Positions 35,934 to 42,607 of a stretch of 44,928 nucleotides of DNA are shown piece after piece. The DNA lies in NCBI GenBank assembly GCA_025356015.1, contig JANXYO010000009.1, forward strand, positions 1-44,928. Reading direction: 5' to 3'. The position numbers and the translations under genes were made by a program. The stretch comes from Spirochaetaceae bacterium. GTDB taxonomy: Bacteria; Spirochaetota; Spirochaetia; Treponematales; Rectinemataceae. The notes below the pieces were generated by a model. The model did no database searches. It was not told where the DNA came from and was given only the letters and a program-made list of their open reading frames with translations. Positions within the stretch are counted from its first letter, which is position 1; each line of letters starts with the position of its first letter.

Positions 35934-37398
35934 AACCGGCGCGAGGCCTTCCCGATGAGGAAGCGGAGCAGCCGGTCTGTCAGCCTCCCGTAGGGAGGCC
36001 TAAGGAGGCCGAGGACGCCGAGTCGGGACCTATGGAAGACAGCCTTGCGTTTGGAGAAGGCGTCGAAGCCTTCGCGGCCATGGTAGTGGCCCCAGCCGCT
36101 CTCCCCCACGCCCCCGAAAGGCAGGCCGTCCTGGGCGATGTGGAGCATCGCGTCGTTGACTGTCAGCCCTCCCGAATGGGTCTCGGCGACCACGCGCTCG
36201 ACCGAGTTCCTGTCGTAGCCGAAGTAGTAGATTGCCAGCGGTTTTGGCCGGGCATTCACAAAGGCGATCGCCTCGTCGAGCTCACCGTAGGGAATGACAG
36301 GGAGGATGGGTCCGAATATCTCCTCGCTCATGAGGGCCGAATCCAGAGGCGGGTCGATCACCACGAGGGGCCGCATCCTCCTGGCCGAGCCTGGCTGGGC
36401 ATTTGTCCCCGGCGCGCCGCAGAGACACACCAGGCGAGCCCCCGAGGCGGCCGCCTCCTTGGCGAGGCGGTTGAGCCTCTCATAGTGGGGCCCATCGATT
36501 ATTGAGCTGTAGTCATCGTTGCCCTCGATGGCAGGGTAGAGCCTCGAGGCGGCGAGGGCGCAGGCCCCGGCGAAGGCCTCGATGCCCGGACGGGGAATGA
36601 GGGCGTAGTCGGGGGCGACGCAGGTCTGGCCGGCGTTGAAGAGCTGGCCGAGATCACGCGTTGCGCGGCATTGTCCAAGGGGAAATCGGGGCCGACTATT
36701 GCGGGGCATTTGCCCCCGAGCTCGAGGGTGAGGGGGACGAGCCGCTCGCTGGCGGCAGAGGCCACATAGCGTGCGACGCGGGAGGAGCCGGTGAACACGA
36801 GGTGGTCAAAGCCCAGAAAGCAGAAAGCCGCGCCCATCTGGCTGCCTCCTGTCACGACGGCCACCTGGTCGGGGGGGAAGTATCGCGAGACGAGCTCCTT
36901 CATGAGGGCCGAGGTCTCGCCCACGAGCTCGCTCGGCTTGATCATCGCCCTGTTCCCCGCCGCGAGGGCGCCCACGAGGGGCCAGAAGCTGAGATGGAAT
37001 GGGTAGTTCCAGGGCGAGATGATGCCGACGACACCAAGTGGCTGTTTCACGATCCTCGCCCCCGAGGGCAGGAAGGGCCAGGAGACGCGGCGGCGCTCGC
37101 TACGCATCCACGAGGACAGCCTGGCCCTCGCCCGGCGCGAGGCCGACACCACCAGGTAGATCTCGCTCAGGAGCACCTCGCGCCGCGAGCGTCCTCCGAA
37201 ATCTCGGGAGATCGCGGCCGCGATCTGGTCGGCGCCTGTGATGAGGAGGTCCTCGAGGGTTCGCAGCGAGCGCCTGCGCTCGTCGGGACCCGGGGGACCG
37301 CGGCGCCTCTGCTCCTCTCTCATGCGATCCAAGATCGCCTCGAGGAGAATGGTCTCGGGCCCCCTTGCCCGGGACATGACTGCACCAATGGCTTCCAT
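35930..37398 (-). pseudogene. Class 3 (ALDH3-like) aldehyde dehydrogenase, frameshifted
   Basis: Two overlapping frames together make one complete ALDH3-type enzyme. The 5' frame (from the ATG at 37398) carries SPWNYPFHLSFWPLVGALAAGN, the cofactor-binding FTGSSRVARYV and the Glu-containing LELGGKCPAIVG. The 3' frame carries the nucleophile in LFNAGQTCVAPDYALI, SEEIFGPILPVI, LAIYYFGYD and DGLPFGGVGESGWGHYHG. The break lies at about 36645-36660: after NAAQRVI the sequence must lose one base (about -1) to reach GQLFNAGQTC. All catalytic residues are preserved, so a recent mutation or a sequencing error is equally possible. It follows tyrA by 80 bp on the same strand. Confidence 0.8.
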
Positions 37399-37478
37399 GG
37401 AGCAAAGATACTGCGGGCGCGGCAGCCCCGTGCGGGCCGCGCTCCCGCCTGGGCCGCGCTCCCGCCTGGGCCGGAGCC

Positions 37479-38285
37479 CTAGGAGGGCTCTGGCAGGGTC
37501 GCTTCAGCGTGGGCTCCGATCTTCTCCCGCAGCCCGTCGAGGAATTTCTTCATCTCCTCGTAGTCCCTGGCCTGGATGATGTGGCTCAGGTAGGAGAGCT
37601 GGGAATTGATGAGCTCGAGCTGGCGGATGGTGTACTTGTTGAACATGATCTCGGAGAGGAGGCGGTCGTCCTCGGCAAGGAGGCCGCGGGCTATGGTCAT
37701 GTGGCGCTTGAAGTTCGTGCCCGGCGCGTCCTGGTGCTTCATGCAGGCTGCGAAGACCATGGTGGAGGCGAAGGGGGTGGCGAGGGAATAGGCGACGGTC
37801 TGGTCGTGGCCCTCGAAGTCCTTCTCGAAGATCCTGATGCCGAGAGCCGAGTAGAAGGCGCGGAAGAAGTCCTTGCCCCGGGGGTCAGACTCCGTGATTA
37901 TCACGGCGCTCTCGTCCTTGAGGTCGCGTATGTTGGCGAAGGTGGGGCCGAACATCGGGTGGGTCGAGACAAAGGGCCTGCCGGCCCTCGCGTAGTACTC
38001 GGCGAGGCCGTTCTTGACCGAGGCTATGTCGGAGAGGATGCATTCCATGCCAATGAAGGGCAGGGCCTGCTCGAAGGCCTCGACGGTTGAGCCAAGGGGG
38101 ACGCAGTTGATGAAAAGCTCGGGTGCGAAGTCGGCGACCTCGGAGAGCTCGAGGGCCCGCTTCACCTTGATGAAGTACTTCATCCTGCGCTGGTCGGCGT
38201 CGTGGACGATCAGCTCGTGCTCCCAGCAGAGCTCCTCGGTGAGCCAGGCGCCCATGCGTCCGGCGCCAAGAATGAATATGCGCAT
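37479..38285 (-). CDS. tyrA: Prephenate dehydrogenase
   Basis: NAD(P)-dependent oxidative decarboxylation of prephenate to 4-hydroxyphenylpyruvate, for tyrosine. 268 residues, without chorismate mutase or ACT domain. A Rossmann motif GAGRMG opens the protein; ILSDIASVKNGL, the catalytic-His segment VSTHPMFGPTF, and DQTVAYSLATPFASTMVFA are typical. It follows pheA by 2 bp, the last pathway gene of the aromatic operon. The lack of an ACT domain suggests that tyrosine control is exerted at transcription (see leader peptide) or at DAHP synthase. Confidence 0.9.
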   Translation of the reverse strand: MRIFILGAGRMGAWLTEELCWEHELIVHDADQRRMKYFIKVKRALELSEVADFAPELFINCVPLGSTVEAFEQALPFIGMECILSDIASVKNGLAEYYARAGRPFVSTHPMFGPTFANIRDLKDESAVIITESDPRGKDFFRAFYSALGIRIFEKDFEGHDQTVAYSLATPFASTMVFAACMKHQDAPGTNFKRHMTIARGLLAEDDRLLSEIMFNKYTIRQLELINSQLSYLSHIIQARDYEEMKKFLDGLREKIGAHAEATLPEPS

Positions 38286-38287
38286 TC

Positions 38288-39370
38288 CTATAACCTCGTT
38301 TCATTGTAGCAGCCGAGGAGCCTGAAGTCCCTCGTGGCCGCCTTGGCCTTGTCGATGGCCTGGGCCACGGCCCTGTCTCGGTCCGAGCCCTCGAAGTCGA
38401 TGAAGATCGCGTAGTCTCCGGGCTTGTTGGGCACAGACTCGATCCGGGTAAGGTTTATGCCAGCGTGGGCGAAGATCTCGAGGGTCCTGAACAAGGCCCC
38501 CGCCTTGTCCTCGGTGAAGAAGACGGCGGAGCACTTCAAGGCCGGGGCGTCGGCCCCGGCCTGCCGGGCCGCCTCCTCGGGGGCGGGCCGCCTCGCGAGG
38601 ACAAAGAAGCGGGTGCGGTTGTTCTCGGAGTCCTGGATGTCCTCCTTGATGATCTCGAGGCCGTAGAGCTCGGCGGCGAAACGGCTCGCGACGACGGCCA
38701 CGCCTCCGGGCCTCTCCTCGGCGAGCATCCGTGCGGCGCCCGCGGTGTCGTAGTAGGGCATGGCCTCGAGCCTGTTGCGCGCGAGAAAGTGGCGGCACTG
38801 GGCGAGGGCCTGGGAGTGGGAGTAGGCCGAGCGCATCTCGCGGTGATCTGCCCCGGGCAGGGAGAGGAGGCAGTGTGAGACCGGCATGTCCACGGCCGCG
38901 ACGATCGCCAGGTCGGAATAGACAAGGATCGAGTTCACCGGGCCGACGAGGCCGCCCAGGGTGTTTTCCACCGGCACGATGCCGTAGTCGAAGAAGCCGT
39001 CCTGGACCGCGTCGAAGACATCGATGAACTCCCTCGCGGGGATGGTCGCGGCCTTGGGGTCCCAGGCCCTGGCCGCCATCTCGCTGTAGGCCCCGTGGTC
39101 GCCCTGGAAGCCCAGGGTGGAGGGGCTGCGTGTCTGGATCGCCTTGCTCTCCTGCATGATGTCCTGGTAGAGAGCGACGGTGAACTCGGGGCTCGCGAGG
39201 CAGCGCGAGGAGCGCCTCGCCCTGTCGAGGACCTGTTGCTCGCGGCCCTCGTCGACGATCCTGTCCTTGAAGGACCTCGTCATCAGGGCCTTCTCCATGC
39301 GCTCGCTAAGGAGGGAGAGCAGCCTCGTGTCGATGCGATCGATGTCCTCTCGCAGGTCCTTGAGGGTCAT
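38288..39370 (-). CDS. pheA: Bifunctional chorismate mutase / prephenate dehydratase (P-protein)
   Basis: 360 residues with three domains in order: chorismate mutase AroQ (about 1-85, LREDIDRIDTRLLSLLSERM), prephenate dehydratase (about 90-265, GFQGDHGAYSEMAAR, IVPVENTLGGLVGPVNSIL, ENNRTRFFVLAR with the catalytic Thr) and a C-terminal ACT domain (about 280-355, EDKAGALFRTLEIFAHAGINLTRIES) that binds phenylalanine. It makes phenylpyruvate for phenylalanine. The ATG overlaps the aroC stop (ATGA). Confidence 0.95.
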   Translation of the reverse strand: MTLKDLREDIDRIDTRLLSLLSERMEKALMTRSFKDRIVDEGREQQVLDRARRSSRCLASPEFTVALYQDIMQESKAIQTRSPSTLGFQGDHGAYSEMAARAWDPKAATIPAREFIDVFDAVQDGFFDYGIVPVENTLGGLVGPVNSILVYSDLAIVAAVDMPVSHCLLSLPGADHREMRSAYSHSQALAQCRHFLARNRLEAMPYYDTAGAARMLAEERPGGVAVVASRFAAELYGLEIIKEDIQDSENNRTRFFVLARRPAPEEAARQAGADAPALKCSAVFFTEDKAGALFRTLEIFAHAGINLTRIESVPNKPGDYAIFIDFEGSDRDRAVAQAIDKAKAATRDFRLLGCYNETRL

Positions 39371-40368
39371 GCTTCCTCCCGGGCTTTCGTGTCGTAGCCC
39401 CGCGCGGCAAGCGCGAGGTCGGCGAGGCTTATTGCGACGGCGGCCTCCACGGCGACCGCGGCCCGTATCGCGATGCAGGCGTCGTGCCTGCCGCCCGCGG
39501 CAAGCTCGGCCTGCTGCCCCGTGGCGAAATCGAGGCTCCTCTGGATCGCGGCTATCGTCGAGGTCGGCTTGACCGCGACACGGAGGACCAGCTCGTTCCC
39601 GTTCGAGATCCCGCCGTTCGCCCCGCCTGAGTGGTTGGTCGCGGTGCGGCCCGAGCGGTCGACAAAGCTGTCGTTGTGCTGGGAACCGCGCATCCTCGCG
39701 GCCGCGAAACCGTCGCCGAACTCGATGCCCCTGATGCCGGGGACGGCGAAGACCGCGTGGGCCACGAGGCCCTCGATCGAATCGAAGAAGGGCTCGCCCA
39801 GGCCCGCCTCGAGGCCCCTGACCCGGAGCTCGAGGAGCCCGCCCACCGAGTCCCCCACCTCGGAGGCTGCGGCCACGGCGGCCGCGATGTCGCTCTGGCC
39901 GCCGGCCTCGAGGAGCCTGGTCTCGAACTCGAGGCCCGGAAGGAGCTTCTTGGCGATCGCGCCGGCGGCCACCAGGCCCACGGTGACTCGACCCGAGAAG
40001 TGGCCGGAGCCCCTTGGGTCGCCGAAGCCACGATAGCGCACGCTCGCCGTGAAGTCGGCGTGGCCTGGTCGGTACACCGAGGCGAAGCTCTGGTAGTCCT
40101 CGCTCCTCGTATCCTCGTTGCGGAAAAGGATGCAGATCGGGCTGCCGGTGCTGCGGCCCTTGAAGATCCCCGAGATGATCTCAGGGACATCGGCCTCGCG
40201 ACGTGGGGTCGTGCCCGGGGCGCCCGAGCGCCTTCGTGCGAGATCGCGCTCGAAATCGGCGGGGCCGACGGCGATGCCCGGCGGACATCCGTCGACGAGG
40301 ACACCGGCGCCTGCGCCATGGGACTCGCCGAAGATCTCGACCCTGAAGATGTTGCCGAATCGGTTCAT
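39367..40368 (-). CDS. aroC: Chorismate synthase
   Basis: FMN-dependent conversion of EPSP to chorismate. 333 residues, slightly short for the family. Signatures: FGESHGAGAGVLVDGCPPG, the YRPGHADFTASVRYRGFGDPRGSGHFSGRVTVGLVAAGAIAK core, GSQHNDSFV and GGANGGISNGNELVLRVAVKPTSTI. Starts with MNRFGNIFRVEIFGESHG, the usual N terminus. The ATG overlaps the aroB stop (ATGA), part of a chain of coupled genes. Confidence 0.96.
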   Translation of the reverse strand: MNRFGNIFRVEIFGESHGAGAGVLVDGCPPGIAVGPADFERDLARRRSGAPGTTPRREADVPEIISGIFKGRSTGSPICILFRNEDTRSEDYQSFASVYRPGHADFTASVRYRGFGDPRGSGHFSGRVTVGLVAAGAIAKKLLPGLEFETRLLEAGGQSDIAAAVAAASEVGDSVGGLLELRVRGLEAGLGEPFFDSIEGLVAHAVFAVPGIRGIEFGDGFAAARMRGSQHNDSFVDRSGRTATNHSGGANGGISNGNELVLRVAVKPTSTIAAIQRSLDFATGQQAELAAGGRHDACIAIRAAVAVEAAVAISLADLALAARGYDTKAREEA

Positions 40369-41429
40369 GGGGCCTCCATGATGAAACTTGAAATTTCCGC
40401 GAGGGGGATGGGCAGGATTGCGACCCTGCCGACGGCTTCGGGGAGGGCGAAGAGTATGTCCTCCCCTGAGCGCTTCTTGTCGGCGCAGAGGGCGCGCACG
40501 AGGGATTCCCTGTAGCTCCTGACGTCTTCCATGCCCGCCAGAGCGGCCGCCTCCTCAAGCGAGGTGGGAAGGTCCCAGGCCCGGAGGAGCCGCAGGACGC
40601 GCAGAGGCGTCCCGCGCGCGATGGCGCCGCGGGAGAGGGCGAGCCTTATCGCCGAGGCGAGGCCGGCCGCGACGCAGTGGCCGTGGGGGAGGGCGGTGAC
40701 TGCCTCGACAGTGTGGCCGATCGTGTGGCCCAGGTTGAGCTTGCGTCTTGAGCCGCCCTCGCGCTCGTCCTCGCCCACTATGGCCGACTTGAGGAGGGCC
40801 GAGAGCCGCACAAGGCGGTCGCGGTCGGCTCGGGCGATCGAGGCGGCCTCGCTCGCGAGGGACTCGATGAAGGAGAGGTGCTCCTCGCCGTCGATGAGGG
40901 CGTGTTTGATCGCCTCGGCCATGCCCGAGGCGTACTCCCTCTGGCCCAAGGTGTCGAGGAGGCCGGTGTCGAAGACGACAAGGCCCGGCTGGCCGAAGCT
41001 GCCCACGAGGTTTTTGAGGCCGCCAAAGTCGATGCCGTTCTTGCCGCCTACTGAGGCGTCGACCATGGCGAGGAGGGTCGAGGGCACAAAGCGGAAATCG
41101 ACGCCCCTGAGCCAGGTCGAGGCCGCGAAGCCCGAGAGGTCACAGACCGAGCCCCCGCCGACGGCGAGGACGACGGCGTCGCGGCCAAGGCCGAGCTCGA
41201 GAAAGCGCCCATACAGGGCCTCAAGCGAGGAGAGGGACTTGGCCGCCTCGCCCCTGGGGACCATGGCCAGGGGAAGGGGTGGGAAGCGCCGCCCGTGGAG
41301 GCGCATCACCTCGGCGTCGGTGACAATGACAGATCGCTGGGGATCGAGGCCCGAGGCGGCGTCCTCCAGGCTGCCGAAGCGGAGCCGGGACTCGCGCGAG
41401 CTGCCGGAGATGACGATGTCGCCGTCCAT
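40365..41429 (-). CDS. aroB: 3-dehydroquinate synthase (stand-alone paralog)
   Basis: 354 residues. Converts DAHP to 3-dehydroquinate using NAD and a divalent metal. Motifs: LAVGGGSVCDLSGFAASTWLRGVDFRFVPSTLLAMVDASVGGKNGIDFGGLKNLVGSF, the metal-ligand segments SGMAEAIKHA and KLNLGHTIGHTVE, and ADKKRSGEDILFALP. It differs clearly from the AroB domain of the AroKB fusion (for example GGKNGIDFGGLKN against GGKVAVDHERGKN), so it is an old paralog rather than a recent duplicate. It sits between DAHP synthase (6 bp) and aroC in the aromatic operon, which marks it as the main biosynthetic enzyme. Confidence 0.94.
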   Translation of the reverse strand: MDGDIVISGSSRESRLRFGSLEDAASGLDPQRSVIVTDAEVMRLHGRRFPPLPLAMVPRGEAAKSLSSLEALYGRFLELGLGRDAVVLAVGGGSVCDLSGFAASTWLRGVDFRFVPSTLLAMVDASVGGKNGIDFGGLKNLVGSFGQPGLVVFDTGLLDTLGQREYASGMAEAIKHALIDGEEHLSFIESLASEAASIARADRDRLVRLSALLKSAIVGEDEREGGSRRKLNLGHTIGHTVEAVTALPHGHCVAAGLASAIRLALSRGAIARGTPLRVLRLLRAWDLPTSLEEAAALAGMEDVRSYRESLVRALCADKKRSGEDILFALPEAVGRVAILPIPLAEISSFIMEAP

Positions 41430-41435
41430 GCCGGT

Positions 41436-42326
41436 TCAGTCCATGCCGTCGGGGAAGGCTTCTGCCGAGCGCCTGGCCCGGGGGATGCTCTCGCTCGCCG
41501 GGCCGTCTGAGCCCGACAGGCCGTCCATGAAGAGACGCAAGGCGCGGAGCTTCTTCATGAGGCGTGTGAAGGCCGCTGGAGTGAGCTGCTGGTCCTTGTC
41601 GCTCAGGGCGCTCGCCGGATCGATGTGGACCTCGATCTCGAGCCCGTCGACCCCGGCGGCCACCGCCGCGAGGCTCATTGGTTCTATCATGCCCAGGATT
41701 CCCGTGCCGTGCGAGGGATCGACGAAGATGGGTAGGTGGCTCTGGCTGTGGACTGCCGGGATCATGCTCAGGTCGAGGGTGTTCCTCGTGAAGGTCTCGA
41801 AGGTACGAATGCCGCGCTCGCAGAAGATCACGAGGCCGTTGCCCTCGGCGAGGATGTACTCGGCGCAGTTGAGCCACTCCTCGAGGGTCGAGTGCATGCC
41901 GCGCTTGAGGAGGATGGGCTTGCCGGACTTGCCCGCCTCACGGAGGAGGGAGAAGTTCTGCATGTTGCGGGCGCCGATCTGCAGGACGTCGGCATACTCG
42001 CCGACCCATGAGACGTCCCTTGTGTCCACCACCTCGGTGACGATGGGCAGGCCTGTCTCGCGCCTGGCCTTGTCGAGGATCTTGAGACCCTTGAGGCCGA
42101 GGCCCTGGAAGGCGTAGGGCGAGGTGCGGGGCTTGAAGGCACCGCCGCGGAGCATGGCCGCCCCGGCTTCCTTCACGGCGACGGCAGTCCTGATGGTCTG
42201 GTCCTCGGTCTCCACCGAGCAGGGCCCGGCTATGACGACGAGGCCCTCTCCCACGCGAACGCCGGCGATCTCGATGACTGTCTTTTCGCCTTCAGGACGG
42301 GCGCCCGTCAGCTTTAGGTCTTTCAT
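41436..42326 (-). CDS. aroF: 3-deoxy-7-phosphoheptulonate (DAHP) synthase, type I-beta
   Basis: First step of the shikimate pathway: PEP plus erythrose-4-phosphate. 296 residues from the ATG at 42326 ([20 protein letters not shown]). Core motifs of the KDO8P-synthase-like I-beta group: [65 protein letters not shown] and [12 protein letters not shown]. There is no N-terminal ferredoxin-like or chorismate-mutase regulatory domain, so feedback at the enzyme may be weak. An upstream ATG (42404) is in frame but lies in the structured leader; AGGAG stands 12 bases before the chosen ATG. Confidence 0.93.
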   Translation of the reverse strand: MKDLKLTGARPEGEKTVIEIAGVRVGEGLVVIAGPCSVETEDQTIRTAVAVKEAGAAMLRGGAFKPRTSPYAFQGLGLKGLKILDKARRETGLPIVTEVVDTRDVSWVGEYADVLQIGARNMQNFSLLREAGKSGKPILLKRGMHSTLEEWLNCAEYILAEGNGLVIFCERGIRTFETFTRNTLDLSMIPAVHSQSHLPIFVDPSHGTGILGMIEPMSLAAVAAGVDGLEIEVHIDPASALSDKDQQLTPAAFTRLMKKLRALRLFMDGLSGSDGPASESIPRARRSAEAFPDGMD

Positions 42327-42361
42327 GCTGCTTACAGACTCCTTGCATGCCAATGCTATCC

Positions 42362-42401
42362 CGCGCGGCCCCGCGTCGAATAGCGTCGGGCGGCTCGCGC
42401 G
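42362..42401 (-). promoter_or_regulatory. Leader hairpin B of the aromatic operon (candidate attenuator stem)
   Basis: CGCGCG+GCC (42362-42370) pairs with GGC+CGCGCG (42392-42401) with a single bulged base. Its 5' side on the transcript contains CGCCCG, which can instead pair with CGGGCG in the 3' arm of hairpin A, giving mutually exclusive folds. No T-tract follows, so termination would be Rho-dependent or the control is at translation of the first gene 36 bases downstream. Confidence 0.45.
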
Positions 42402-42422
42402 CATTGCGGCCAGGTCTGTCCT

Positions 42423-42464
42423 GACGGGCTCATTCGCCCGGCCGGTCGGCGAAGGAGCCCCGTC
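42423..42464 (-). promoter_or_regulatory. Leader hairpin A abutting the leader-peptide stop codon
   Basis: On the transcript, GACGGGGCTC pairs with GAGCCCGTC (one bulged G) and an inner TTCGCC pairs with GGCGAA around a GC-rich loop, giving a stem of about 15 bp. It starts at the base right after the leader TAA, so a ribosome that completes the leader would disrupt it, while one stalled on the Tyr/Phe codons would not. Confidence 0.6.
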
Positions 42465-42542
42465 TTAGGAGCAGAAATAGAAATAGGAGTAGATGTAGGA
42501 GGAGGGGAGGGAGGCGGCGCCCGCGGGGAACGTTCTTGCCAT
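42465..42542 (-). CDS. Tyr/Phe-rich leader peptide of the aromatic operon
   Basis: A 25-codon ORF (ATG at 42542, TAA at 42467-42465). Residues 16-23 read YIYSYFYF: four Tyr and two Phe in eight positions, with another Phe at 5; two Tyr codons are TAT, uncommon in this GC-rich DNA. An in-frame ATG at 42551 would add three residues and could be the start of a leaderless mRNA from the promoter just upstream. Immediately downstream are two large hairpins and then DAHP synthase-aroB-aroC-pheA-tyrA, whose end products are Phe and Tyr. The design matches pheL/trpL-type attenuation; the peptide itself probably has no other function. Confidence 0.65.
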   Translation of the reverse strand: MARTFPAGAASLPSSYIYSYFYFCS

Positions 42543-42558
42543 GGATGACATGTGAGGG

Positions 42559-42588
42559 AAGCTAGCACGCCTGGGGCAGCGGGGTCAA
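42559..42588 (-). promoter_or_regulatory. Candidate promoter of the aromatic operon
   Basis: On the minus strand TTGACC (42588-42583) is followed after 18 bp by TAGCTT (42564-42559), preceded by TGC as in extended -10 promoters. Transcription would start near 42552, right at the leader ORF. It lies between the thrA stop and the leader peptide, giving the aromatic operon its own promoter. Confidence 0.45.
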
Positions 42589-42607
42589 GTTACTATCGGT
42601 AGAATTC

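Noticed and set aside
36640-36665. Programmed frameshift in the aldehyde dehydrogenase gene
   Set aside because: No slippery heptamer or downstream pseudoknot was recognised at the junction, and this family is not known to use recoding.
42357-42607. T-box riboswitch upstream of the aromatic operon
   Set aside because: No T-box sequence (UGGN-type bulge with conserved 14-mer) is visible; the leader ORF with Tyr/Phe codons explains the region better.
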